Position numbers and translations under genes: made by a program | In this document: one piece after another, positions 40,443 to 50,681 of the stretch | Layout of the letters: every line of letters starts with the position of its first letter | How positions within the stretch are numbered: position 1 is the first letter of the stretch | The notes under the pieces: model-generated | Database searches by the model: none | What the model was told of the DNA's origin: nothing | The model's input: only the letters and a program-made list of their open reading frames with translations | NCBI GenBank assembly: GCA_947470895.1 | Contig: CANIVF010000015.1 | Location: 1 to 64,000, forward strand | DNA: 64,000 nucleotides | Direction of reading: 5' to 3' | DNA from: Bacteroidota bacterium | GTDB taxonomy: Bacteria > Bacteroidota > Bacteroidia > Cytophagales > Cyclobacteriaceae

Positions 40443-43400
40443 ATGAAACGCACTCTACTCTCGTTGCTTACATTGGTTTTACTCAGTTCTGGCTCTTTAT
40501 TAAGCCAAAGCAAGTACGATAAAATGCTTAAATCAGCCGAAGTCAGTTACGAACTCGGAGATTACTCCAAGGCAATGAGTGCGCTGGAGAAATTCAAATC
40601 AAAAGCGTTTAAAAAATTAGGGAAGCACAACTTTTATACACCGACCTATTATTTGCTTAATGCGAAATACAATCTGGCATCTGGTTACATTTCAGAATTT
40701 GAATCAAATCTTTTCACTGCCGTAAATACCAGTATATCCATGAATCAGGAAAACAACCTTGAGAACATCAAGATTCTGATTGGCGGAGCCGAGTTACACA
40801 ACATCAACGGTTCTTATCTGGACGCACGAGCCTATTTAGCAAACGCTGAAAAAATTATTGATGCTGATGCTCATGTAAGCGATGTTGTTAAAGCTCAATG
40901 GAGCATCGTGCTTGCCGAAGCTCTGACGGGTCAAGGTTTCTTTAACCAGGCGATAGCAATATTGAAGGAAAAAGAGAAATTTTACGTTGGTCGTGCAGTG
41001 AAACAGGAGTCAATTGTAGATAGTAAAGGAAACCTTAGCAGTAGAAAACTCTCAGAAGAAGAAATAGCCGCACGCTACAATGAATATGCAAAGTTGTTAA
41101 CGTTGCTTGGAAATGCTTATGGTAAACAGGGAAGCCTAAAAAGTTCGGACTCGGTGTTTGTGTTTGCTGCCAATTGGATAAAAAGGTATATGGGCGAATC
41201 TAGTATCGCCTATGTAAAAAATCAATTTCTTAATGCTACAGTATTGATTGAAAATGGAAACGAGAATTTACCTCGAGAGCTTGAATACAGCACAACCTTG
41301 GCCAACCTTAAAACAAAACACAAACCAACCCATTACCTCGCCATGGGGATTTTTGAAGAAACAATCAAACAGCTACAAAGAGATGATCGCTCTGCTGCCC
41401 TATTCAACACCAAGCTTGAATATGAAAAAATGATTAACAAAAATTACAGACCCATCAGCATTTACCGTGTTCGTTTAAAAGCGGTAGAGTTTGATGCCCG
41501 ATTAGATAAAAACAAAACAAACACCCTTGAGACCGATGCAAACAATCTGATTTCAAACACGACTTCCTTACCACGGAATAATATGGTGACGGCTAACGTA
41601 ACTGAATTTCTTTACAGCCTGGCACTGTATAAAAAGAATTATAACAACGCTGAAAAATATCTTAACGACATCATAGACATTAAAACTGGTTTGTTTGGAC
41701 AAGATGCACCGGAAGTACATCTGGCGAAACTTAAGTTGGCAAATTTTTATCTGGACAACACAAATAAAGTTAGTGAAGTAGCTCGCATCTATGAGGATAG
41801 CTATATGAAAGTAGTTTCAAACGAAATTGGCTCATGGCACAAGGACCACCTTGAAATATTAAATCATATTGCTGCCTTATATGAACTTACCGATAAATAT
41901 AACGAAGCCAATCAAGCCCTTGAAAAAGCTACATTTCTGGCTCGCTCAAAATACAGTGACAAAGACTATCAGTATGGTATTGAATTGGATCACATTGCTA
42001 AACTTCAGATAAAACTTGGTTTATACGAAAAGGCAGATGAAAACTTAACTAGGTCACTTAAAATCCTGGGTGAATTCAGAAAAGACGAATCAAAAAAAAT
42101 ATATCTTGTTAACGCAATCGAAACGCAAGCAGCGTTGCTAGGAATAAAAGGCTTGTTTGATGAAGCAGAAGACGCACTTAGTCGATCAAAGAAAATCATT
42201 GACAACGCTGATAAAATTGCCGGAACAGACGATCTGAATACAGCAAGAGAATTATCAAGCCTGTATATTCAGCTTGGCCGATATTCAGACGCGGAAGAAC
42301 CTCTTCTCAAATTAATGAGTGAATACGAAAAGTTATTTGGAACAAGTTCTGTACGTTTGATTGATCCTTTGGTTAATATGGGCAAAATCGCTCTGGCAAA
42401 AGGTGATTATACAGAAGCATCTAAAATCGCTAGTCGCGCCAACAAAATTGCCACAGGTGTTTATGGAGAAAAGTCTACCAAAACAGCACCCACGCATAAG
42501 CTACAAAGCGATATTGATTATGCTATTGGTGATTACGAAAGTGCAGAACGAAATATCCAAAAGGCACTGGAAAGTCAGGAAAAACAATTTGGCCGCTATC
42601 ATATTGAAGTAGCCAAATCCCTTGCTCAGTTAGGCGTTATTAAATTCTATAAAGGAGATAAGCCGAGCGAAGTAGAGAAAATTTTATTTGAGGCCCAGGA
42701 AATTATGGGGCAGCGCCTAGGGAAAGAAAACCCGCAGTATGCCGACATCTTAAAAAGTGTAGCGATCGTAAAAATTTCTGAGAAAAAATTCTCAGATGCT
42801 GTGTACGCTCTTACACAAGCTGAAGCTATCTGGAGAAATAAAACCGGCACTAAAACCAATATCAATGCCGCATCGATCTACACATTAACCGGTGACCTAT
42901 TCTATCAAACAAAAAATTATAAAAAAGCAGAAGAGTTTTATTCGCAGGCCCGCGACATTTACGAAAAATACTTTAACCGAAACCACCCTGAGTATGTAAA
43001 AATTCTCTCCAAGCAGGCCAAAGTATATTTCATGGAGGGCAACTTTAAAAAAGCAAAGTCAAACATCGAGCAAGCACTTAGTAATTATGAAACATTCATT
43101 AAACAATATTTCCCTGCACGGAGTGAGCGGGAAAAAGCCAAGTACTGGAATACCATCAAAGGTGATTTCGAATTCTACAACACGCTTGCATTCAGTCAAC
43201 TTGAAGATTTCCGTGACCTGACAGGGAAAGTGTATGACTACCAATTATTAACAAAAGCATTACTCCTGAGTTCATCCATTAAAATCCGCGAACGCATATT
43301 ATCCAGTAATGATGAGACGCTTAAGAATTCCTACTTGCAATGGATTCAGAAAAAAGAATTCTTAACGATTGCCTTATCGATGAGTACGGTGCAACTCATG

Positions 43401-44663
43401 GAGAACGGCATTGATCCTACCGCGCTTACGGCTGAAATTGAAAAACTAGAACGTGAAATCAGCGAAAAATCTGAGCTATTCAGCCAAAGCTTTGAAAACA
43501 AAAAAATCACTTACGGAAACGTGCAAAAAGCATTAAATAAAAATGAGATAGCCATCGAAATGATTCGTTACCGCCATTTCGATCATTCATTTACTGATTC
43601 TGTGATTTATGTCGCTTTATACGTAAAGGGTGATAACTCGCGACCAAAGGCGATCATCATGCCTGACGGCAAGCGCATGGAGAAACGGTATCTAAGTTAC
43701 TATCGCAACGCTATCATCAATAAAATGTCGGACGATTACTCTTATAAAATATTCTGGCAGCCTATTGAAACACAAATTGGAACCAATGCTACTGTGTATT
43801 TATCACCCGATGGAGTTTACAATCAAATCAACCTAGAGGCTATTCCAACACCTGATGGGCGTTTTGTAATCGATAACTCTAACATTGTAATGGTTAGCAA
43901 CACCAAGGATCTGCACCTGAGAAGGATGAAAAAGAAGCAACCTGCTTCAGCCAATAAAGCTACCATGTTTGGAAATCCTACATTTTACTTAACAGCATCT
44001 ACGCGCAGAAATGTACCGTCTTTACCGGGCACTGAAAAAGAGGTAGATGAATTACAAGTGTTACTTAAGAAAAACGGATGGGCCACAGATGAGTATGTAG
44101 AAGCTTTTGCCAGCGAAGAGCAGGTAAAGACCTTATCAAGTCCTAAAATTTTTCACATTGCTACCCATGGATTTTATACCAAGTCAATAAGTAAGGATGA
44201 ACTTTCTCAACTTACCGAGAGCGAAGCTCAGATGACAGAGAATCCACTTATGAAAACTGGTTTATTACTGACTGGCGCTGGTGATATTCTAAATAAAACC
44301 AATTATAACTACAACTTAGAAAGCGGTATACTCACAGCTTACGAAGCTATGAGTTTGAATTTAGATCAAACCGATCTTGTTGTACTAAGCGCATGCGAAA
44401 CGGGATTAGGCGATATTTCAAATGGAGAAGGTGTGTATGGTTTGCAACGTGCTTTCCTCGTGGCCGGTGCGAAAGTACTGATCATGAGTATGTTTAAAGT
44501 AGATGATGATGCAACCCAAAAACTTATTTTGAACTTCTACAAGAAATGGCTGGCAACAAATAATCTACGTCAGAGTTTCGTCAACGCAAAGAAAGAGTTG
44601 CGCCTTGACTATCCAGAACCAATTTATTGGGGAGCCTTTATGATGATTGGTTTGGAAGACTAA
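40443..44663 (+). CDS. Exported TPR-repeat protein with C-terminal CHAT (caspase-like) domain
   Basis: 1406 aa; signal peptide MKRTLLSLLTLVLLSSGSLLSQ; many TPRs (GDYTEASKIASRANKIATGVYGEKSTKTAPTH); CHAT His FHIATHGFYT and Cys LVVLSACETGLGD. Confidence 0.92.
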   Translation: MKRTLLSLLTLVLLSSGSLLSQSKYDKMLKSAEVSYELGDYSKAMSALEKFKSKAFKKLGKHNFYTPTYYLLNAKYNLASGYISEFESNLFTAVNTSISMNQENNLENIKILIGGAELHNINGSYLDARAYLANAEKIIDADAHVSDVVKAQWSIVLAEALTGQGFFNQAIAILKEKEKFYVGRAVKQESIVDSKGNLSSRKLSEEEIAARYNEYAKLLTLLGNAYGKQGSLKSSDSVFVFAANWIKRYMGESSIAYVKNQFLNATVLIENGNENLPRELEYSTTLANLKTKHKPTHYLAMGIFEETIKQLQRDDRSAALFNTKLEYEKMINKNYRPISIYRVRLKAVEFDARLDKNKTNTLETDANNLISNTTSLPRNNMVTANVTEFLYSLALYKKNYNNAEKYLNDIIDIKTGLFGQDAPEVHLAKLKLANFYLDNTNKVSEVARIYEDSYMKVVSNEIGSWHKDHLEILNHIAALYELTDKYNEANQALEKATFLARSKYSDKDYQYGIELDHIAKLQIKLGLYEKADENLTRSLKILGEFRKDESKKIYLVNAIETQAALLGIKGLFDEAEDALSRSKKIIDNADKIAGTDDLNTARELSSLYIQLGRYSDAEEPLLKLMSEYEKLFGTSSVRLIDPLVNMGKIALAKGDYTEASKIASRANKIATGVYGEKSTKTAPTHKLQSDIDYAIGDYESAERNIQKALESQEKQFGRYHIEVAKSLAQLGVIKFYKGDKPSEVEKILFEAQEIMGQRLGKENPQYADILKSVAIVKISEKKFSDAVYALTQAEAIWRNKTGTKTNINAASIYTLTGDLFYQTKNYKKAEEFYSQARDIYEKYFNRNHPEYVKILSKQAKVYFMEGNFKKAKSNIEQALSNYETFIKQYFPARSEREKAKYWNTIKGDFEFYNTLAFSQLEDFRDLTGKVYDYQLLTKALLLSSSIKIRERILSSNDETLKNSYLQWIQKKEFLTIALSMSTVQLMENGIDPTALTAEIEKLEREISEKSELFSQSFENKKITYGNVQKALNKNEIAIEMIRYRHFDHSFTDSVIYVALYVKGDNSRPKAIIMPDGKRMEKRYLSYYRNAIINKMSDDYSYKIFWQPIETQIGTNATVYLSPDGVYNQINLEAIPTPDGRFVIDNSNIVMVSNTKDLHLRRMKKKQPASANKATMFGNPTFYLTASTRRNVPSLPGTEKEVDELQVLLKKNGWATDEYVEAFASEEQVKTLSSPKIFHIATHGFYTKSISKDELSQLTESEAQMTENPLMKTGLLLTGAGDILNKTNYNYNLESGILTAYEAMSLNLDQTDLVVLSACETGLGDISNGEGVYGLQRAFLVAGAKVLIMSMFKVDDDATQKLILNFYKKWLATNNLRQSFVNAKKELRLDYPEPIYWGAFMMIGLED

Positions 44664-44689
44664 TTGATAGAGAACTTTTTTTTCAAAAA

Positions 44690-45076
44690 TCAGTAGTTAG
44701 ACAGACTTAGTTTGTATTGCCACACACCGGCAATACTGCGAGCTCTGTCTTTTAGCTCAATCGCCTTTTCTCCAGCAAAATTTTCATCAACCGTATGGGT
44801 AAACAATTCCATCCATCGATCGAAATGAGAAGCTGTAATGGCAAGCCCAACATGTTTTGGAAAAGGACTACCCGTATAACTCTGCTCACCTAAAAGCATG
44901 GATGACCAAAAGTTATACATGATTGGCAAGTGATGAGGCCAATTAACATGGGCAAATAAAGGACCCAATAAATTGTCTTGTTTTACTTTTTCGTAAAAGT
45001 TATTCACTATTAGAATAATATCTTCCCGAGTTATAATTTCTTTCATATCCTTAAGAAATAAATCCATTAGCTGCAT
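44690..45076 (-). CDS. Truncated hemoglobin (group III-like)
   Basis: 128 aa; ITREDIILIVNNFYEKVKQDNLLGPLFAHVNWPHHLPIMYNFWSSMLLGEQSYTGSPFPKHVGL; start may be an internal Met (MKEIITRED). Confidence 0.9.
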   Translation of the reverse strand: MQLMDLFLKDMKEIITREDIILIVNNFYEKVKQDNLLGPLFAHVNWPHHLPIMYNFWSSMLLGEQSYTGSPFPKHVGLAITASHFDRWMELFTHTVDENFAGEKAIELKDRARSIAGVWQYKLSLSNY

Positions 45077-45111
45077 TAAAAGTACAAGGTTCTAATTAAA
45101 TTCTACCTCCC

Positions 45112-45129
45112 TTATGATTAGACTCATAA
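45112..45129. promoter_or_regulatory. Crp/Fnr-family palindrome TTATGA-TTAGAC-TCATAA between the globin and norB
   Basis: Perfect 6+6+6 inverted repeat; centre ~53 nt from the norB ATG and ~44 nt from the globin ORF start. Confidence 0.65.
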
Positions 45130-45173
45130 AAGCAGGTTGGAAATGGGAATAGCTTCGCCCCAAACCCATTGGT

Positions 45174-47501
45174 ATGCAAGCTAATTTTATTCAGTTCCTG
45201 ATGAATCCACGCAAGTGGTGGATTCCTATTACTCTTATTTTACTAATCAGTTTAACAGGTGTGGCCCTGATAGGCTATGAAACCTATTATAAAGCCCCAC
45301 CTATTCCAGATTTTATTGATGAAAGCGGTGAAACAGTTTTCTCACAAAAAGATATTCTGGATGGGCAAGCCGTGTTCCAAAAATATGCGCTCATGGAGTA
45401 TGGAAGTATGTTTGGCGATGGGGGAAATCGCGGGCCTGACTATACGGCAGAAGCTTTGCATCAAGTGTCTACTTACATGAGTGATTACCATGGTAATCAA
45501 CCTGGTATTTCTAAAATGGAATGGCTGGGAGTAAAAACAGTTGTGAAGCAGGAAATAAAAGAAAATAGATATTTAAAGTCCAGTAACCAGGTAAAACTCA
45601 CTCCCGCCCAGGCGTACGCATGCGAGCAATTGAATATCTACTATCTGGATATCTTTAAAGGAAATGGTAAGAAATCATTTGCACCTACCAATTATATCAA
45701 AGATGAACTTGAGATCAGGCAGCTCTCTGCTTTCTTTTTTTGGGGATCGTGGGTATGCGGTGTTGAACGACCCGGTAAAGATTATAGCTATACTCACAAC
45801 TGGCCGTATGATCCGGATGCAGGCAATACGCCTTCTCCTTCTGTTATCATCTGGACGATAGTAGGATCGTTGGGATTAATGCTAGGCTTGGGCATTGTTC
45901 TTTATTATCACGGCCGCCTTGAAAAACTCAACGACTTTGCCTACACAGAAAATTCCGGGCCACTAATGACAAAAGAAGGCGTTGCTGAATTTCAACCTAC
46001 TCCATCTCAACAAGCAACCTATAAATACTTTTACTTAGCCATTTTACTTTTCATCGTTCAGGTGCTCGCTGGCATTTTAACTGTTCATGATTTTTTGAAT
46101 TACACCACATTCTTTGGTTATGATATCCGCAACATACTTCCCATAACCATTACACGCAGCTGGCATGTGCAACTTTCTATTCTCTGGATTTCAACTTGCT
46201 GGATTGGCGCTTCACTTTTTATTGCACCGCTATTGTCTCCAAAAGAACCATCCAATCAACGCTCGCTCATCAATTTGATTTTTGTATTGATTGTGATTTT
46301 AGGAGTTGGCTCCATGGTAGGGATTTATGCCGGGCCACTCGGCATCTTTAAAAACTGGTACTGGTTTGGTCATCAAGGCTGGGAATATGTTGAGCCCGGA
46401 AAATTATGGCAAATCCTTCTCTTCGTTGTGTTGGCAACCTGGTGCGCCACTTTATATAGGGCATTGAAACCAGCAATCAAAATTGGTCAGCCCTGGCAGT
46501 TGCCTAATTGGTTGGTATACTCCACGTGCAGTATTCTTGTTTTGTTGCTATCAGGATTCGTTGCAACACCCAAGACGAATTTTGTTATTGCAGACTTCTG
46601 GCGCTGGTGCGTGATTCACATGTGGGCAGAAGCATTCTTTGAAGTATTTACCACGGTGCTTGTGGGATATTTTATGGTGCTGATGGGACTGGTTAGTAAA
46701 CAGGCTGCCATACGTGTGATCTACATTGCCACCTTACTTTTCCTGGGATCAGGCTTGCTTGGCATCTCACACAATTTCTATTGGAACGCCAAACCCGTTG
46801 GTACCATGGCGTTAGGTTCTGTCTTTTCCACATTACAAGTTATTCCATTGATCCTACTTACGCTGGAAGCGTGGCGCTTTCAAAAGCTTCCCTCGGTGGT
46901 TGAATCTTCCTTGCCAAACGGCAATGGAACATCCAGTAAAAAATTCGGAATGCCTGAAGTGTTCTTGTTTCTTATTGGCGTGAACTTTTGGAATTTCTTT
47001 GGTGCCGGTGTGATGGGATTCATCATCAATCTACCTTTAGCAAATTATTATGAACATGGTACCTACCTCACCGTCAATCACGGCCATGCGGCACTCATGG
47101 GTGTATATGGAAATCTTTCCATTGCCACCATCATATTCTGTTGTCAGCTGATTACAAAGAGTGAACACTGGAAAGGGAAGGCGTTACGCATTTCATTCTG
47201 GTCTATCAATATTGGTTTGATGTTGATGGTGCTGCTTGATTTATTTCCTGCCGGCATCTTACAATTTCAGGCTGTAGTAGAAAAAGGTCTTTGGTTTGGA
47301 CGTTCAGCTGAATTTATTGACAGTGATACATTTCAAACTCTTACCTGGATGCGCATTATCGGTGGAAGCATCTTTGTGGTTGGCGGTGTGGTGCCACTTA
47401 CCTGGGCAATACATTCTGTTGCCAGGCATTTTAAAAAGCCTGCCATCACCTCAAACCAATCAGAAGAAAAAGAAAATGTTTTCGAAGCCATCGAGCGTTA
47501 A
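45174..47501 (+). CDS. norB: Quinol-type nitric oxide reductase large subunit (qNOR)
   Basis: 775 aa; N-terminal extension (DIFKGNGKKSFAPTNYIKD), heme-copper helices with HDFLNYTTFFGYD, TRSWHVQLSILWISTCWIGASLF, VNHGHAALMGVYGNL. Confidence 0.95.
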   Translation: MQANFIQFLMNPRKWWIPITLILLISLTGVALIGYETYYKAPPIPDFIDESGETVFSQKDILDGQAVFQKYALMEYGSMFGDGGNRGPDYTAEALHQVSTYMSDYHGNQPGISKMEWLGVKTVVKQEIKENRYLKSSNQVKLTPAQAYACEQLNIYYLDIFKGNGKKSFAPTNYIKDELEIRQLSAFFFWGSWVCGVERPGKDYSYTHNWPYDPDAGNTPSPSVIIWTIVGSLGLMLGLGIVLYYHGRLEKLNDFAYTENSGPLMTKEGVAEFQPTPSQQATYKYFYLAILLFIVQVLAGILTVHDFLNYTTFFGYDIRNILPITITRSWHVQLSILWISTCWIGASLFIAPLLSPKEPSNQRSLINLIFVLIVILGVGSMVGIYAGPLGIFKNWYWFGHQGWEYVEPGKLWQILLFVVLATWCATLYRALKPAIKIGQPWQLPNWLVYSTCSILVLLLSGFVATPKTNFVIADFWRWCVIHMWAEAFFEVFTTVLVGYFMVLMGLVSKQAAIRVIYIATLLFLGSGLLGISHNFYWNAKPVGTMALGSVFSTLQVIPLILLTLEAWRFQKLPSVVESSLPNGNGTSSKKFGMPEVFLFLIGVNFWNFFGAGVMGFIINLPLANYYEHGTYLTVNHGHAALMGVYGNLSIATIIFCCQLITKSEHWKGKALRISFWSINIGLMLMVLLDLFPAGILQFQAVVEKGLWFGRSAEFIDSDTFQTLTWMRIIGGSIFVVGGVVPLTWAIHSVARHFKKPAITSNQSEEKENVFEAIER

Positions 47502-47573
47502 TATACGCTGATCCGTACATAGTTTATTCTATGATATTTTAACAGAGCTGGACAAGGAATTGATTCAGATCAG

Positions 47574-50500
47574 CTAAGTCAATTCCTTTTTTCGTGTCAA
47601 ACGTTCCTTAATTCTATCCACCACATAATAGACCATCGGCACTAAAAAAACAGTCAGGATTAATGAGGAAAGAAGCCCTCCGATAATTACCCAGGCTAAA
47701 CCATTTTTCCACTCGCTGGCTGTTCCTTTCGCCAAGGCAATGGGCAACATGCCTATTACCATCGAAAGGGTTGTCATCAGTATGGGTCGCATCCGTTCTT
47801 TGCCTGCTAATAGTAACGCTTCTCTAAAGTGCTTGCCCGATGCCTTTAGCTGATTCGTAAAGTCAACAATAAGAATGGCATTCTTCGCCACCAGACCCAT
47901 GAGCATGATTAATCCTAACAAAGCAAATAAACTCAGATTGTTAAGTGTCAGGTTCAATGCCAAAAATGCACCAATGGCAGCAACAGGGATAGAGAACAAC
48001 ACCACAAGCGGATAGATAAAACTATCGTATAGTGCCACCATAATCAGGTAAATCAAAATGAATGAAATGAGAAGTACCGAGCCAAGCGCGCCAAAACTAT
48101 CATTCTGTCTTTTGATGTCACTGCCCCATGTCATTTGAATTCCTTCCGGTAACGGATTTTCTTTTAAATACGCGACCACTTCATCGGCCACTGTTCCAGA
48201 CGGGCGACCCAGTGCATCGGCTGTTAGTGTTATGGCTGGTTGTCTGTCCAGTCTTTCTAACAACGATGGTGAATTATCCTGGATAACTTTTGAAAATTGA
48301 GATACTTCTATGGGCATCCCTTGTGGATTTACGATAACCAATCGTTCAACATTTTCCATATTCTGACGATTGAAATTATCTAACCATATCCTTACGGGAT
48401 ATTCCGTGCCATGCTCAGTTAATGTGGCATCATCATTTCCGGTAAGGGCGGTTCGTATGCTTAGTCCTACATAGGAAGTAGTAAGCCCAAGTCGCTGCAT
48501 GCGATCTTTATCAGGAATGATTTGAAACTCAGGACTACCTTCTTCCACGGAAAGGCGCACATTGTCTGCTCCCGGTACTTTCTCAACAACTGACTTTAGG
48601 TTGCTTCCCAATTGCATCACCTGAGTGGCGTCACTTCCGCTCAACGTAATTTCTATTGGAGCCGACCGAGGTACCAAACCCAAGGCAGCCATAGAATAAT
48701 TAATACCCGGAAATTCATTCCTCAACGCTTCCCGGATTTCTTTCATAAACTCTTCCGTAGGTTGACCCTCTCTTTCCACAGCAGGTTTTAATTGAATCTT
48801 CAACTCAGTTTTGTTGGGTGCGCCTACTCCTAAACTTCCAATGCCTGTGCTCGGCCCTCCAACATTACTGAAGACTGTGAGCACCGAAGGTTGAGAAGAA
48901 ATGAAATTTTCTATTTTTTGTGAGATGATATTGTTCTGCTGCAAGGTTGTGGTCTTATCAAATTCCAGATTCATTCGGAATTTTCCCTGATCACCCGTGG
49001 CAATCAATTCCTTTCCGATGATGCCTTGCTTCATTATCCCTAAGGTGAAAACAAATAAGACCAGAATAATACCTGTTGTGATTAGTTTATGGCTTAACAC
49101 CCAGTCCAATTGTTGGCCATACCAATTTATAAAACGACTTAACTGATGTTCAAACCAAATAAGAAAGCGATTGAAAAAATTTATAGGTTGTAAATCTTCT
49201 GACTTTCCAATTCGTGAAGCCATCCACGGTGTTAAAGTGAAGCCAACGAGCAGACTTGTTAAAGTAGAAGTAACTACCACAACAGAAAATTGCTTGAGCA
49301 TATCTGCCACAAAGACCTGCAGGAATAGAATTGGAAGGAAAACCACAACATCGACTAAGGTAATAGACAACGCAGATAACCCGATTTCCATACGGCCATC
49401 CAAAGCTGCAATGCGCTTATTCTTTTTCATATCCAGGTGACGCTGGATATTCTCCAAAACAACCGTAGCATCATCCACCAGGATGCCAATGATTAAAGAC
49501 ATGGCCAATAAAGTCATCAGGTTGAGTGTGTAACCCAGCAGCCACATGACAGCGAAAGCAGTAACCAGAGAAGTGGGTATAGCCACCAATACAATGAGTG
49601 AGTTTCGAATACTTCGTAAGAACAAAAGCATCACCATCGAAACCAGGATTACCGCTAAGGTGAGATCAAACACTACAGAGTTTACCGCGGCAATGGTGTT
49701 GTCAGTAGAATCATCAGCAATGGTAAATTTTACTCCAGCAGTGGCATATTGCTTTTCTATGGTCTGAAATTGTTCTCGTACCAATTTAGAAACATCCACT
49801 GCATTCGCATCGCCTTGCTTTTTCAACAAAAGCCCAATACCATTATTACCGTTATACCTGCTTACGGAACTAATTTCCTTAATGCCGTCTGTTATAGTTG
49901 CAATGTCTTTTACATAAACAGGGCTGCCCGGTGATGGCATGGTCACCTGCACCTTATTAATATCTTCAAGGCTGTTAAACTTTCCGGTTAGGCGTACAGA
50001 ATTATTTACCGTGTTCGACTGTACCTTTCCGGAAGGAACATCAAGGCCTGAACGATTGATTGCTTCGGTAACCTGATACAAAGAAAGTTTGTATTGTTTT
50101 AATTTCTCCTGGTCAACTTTGACCTGAATCTCCCTTTCCTCACCACCTAATAAAGTAATTTCCGCCACTCCCTTCAACTGTTGAATCTGAGGAAGGAAAT
50201 CATCCTTCATCTTCTGATAAAATTCTGTAGCAGGTAAGTTGCTGGTGGCACTGATCTGCATAATGGGTAAATCGTTGGGCGATACTTTACTCATGACGGG
50301 ACTTAGAATATCCTGCGGCAAGTCCTTGCGGATATTATCAATGTAGCGCTGGGCATCTTGCATGGTTTGATCAAGGTCCGTTGCGTACTTTAAATTAACA
50401 ATCAGTACCGATGCATTGGGCAGCGATTTAGTGACAATAAAATCTACGCCCTCCAGATTAGAGAGAGCATCTTCAATTTTTCTCGATACCGAAGTTTCCA

Positions 50501-50675
50501 CTTCAGTAGGATCAGCTCCCGGATAACCGGTTTTTATGACGATCACGGGTTGATTGAAATCGGGCATCAGCTCATAGCTGAGATTTTTATAACCTAAGAA
50601 ACCCGCTAAGATGAAGACGCTGAATAAAACAATAATCAGTGAAGGGCGGTTAATGGAAATTTCGGTTATGTTCAT
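47574..50675 (-). CDS. RND efflux transporter permease (AcrB/HAE1 family)
   Basis: 1033 aa; SINRPSLIIVLFSVFILAG, GYPGADPTEVE, LVDDATVVLENIQRH, GLVAKNAILIVDF. Confidence 0.95.
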   Translation of the reverse strand: MNITEISINRPSLIIVLFSVFILAGFLGYKNLSYELMPDFNQPVIVIKTGYPGADPTEVETSVSRKIEDALSNLEGVDFIVTKSLPNASVLIVNLKYATDLDQTMQDAQRYIDNIRKDLPQDILSPVMSKVSPNDLPIMQISATSNLPATEFYQKMKDDFLPQIQQLKGVAEITLLGGEEREIQVKVDQEKLKQYKLSLYQVTEAINRSGLDVPSGKVQSNTVNNSVRLTGKFNSLEDINKVQVTMPSPGSPVYVKDIATITDGIKEISSVSRYNGNNGIGLLLKKQGDANAVDVSKLVREQFQTIEKQYATAGVKFTIADDSTDNTIAAVNSVVFDLTLAVILVSMVMLLFLRSIRNSLIVLVAIPTSLVTAFAVMWLLGYTLNLMTLLAMSLIIGILVDDATVVLENIQRHLDMKKNKRIAALDGRMEIGLSALSITLVDVVVFLPILFLQVFVADMLKQFSVVVVTSTLTSLLVGFTLTPWMASRIGKSEDLQPINFFNRFLIWFEHQLSRFINWYGQQLDWVLSHKLITTGIILVLFVFTLGIMKQGIIGKELIATGDQGKFRMNLEFDKTTTLQQNNIISQKIENFISSQPSVLTVFSNVGGPSTGIGSLGVGAPNKTELKIQLKPAVEREGQPTEEFMKEIREALRNEFPGINYSMAALGLVPRSAPIEITLSGSDATQVMQLGSNLKSVVEKVPGADNVRLSVEEGSPEFQIIPDKDRMQRLGLTTSYVGLSIRTALTGNDDATLTEHGTEYPVRIWLDNFNRQNMENVERLVIVNPQGMPIEVSQFSKVIQDNSPSLLERLDRQPAITLTADALGRPSGTVADEVVAYLKENPLPEGIQMTWGSDIKRQNDSFGALGSVLLISFILIYLIMVALYDSFIYPLVVLFSIPVAAIGAFLALNLTLNNLSLFALLGLIMLMGLVAKNAILIVDFTNQLKASGKHFREALLLAGKERMRPILMTTLSMVIGMLPIALAKGTASEWKNGLAWVIIGGLLSSLILTVFLVPMVYYVVDRIKERLTRKKELT

Positions 50676-50681
50676 TTTATT

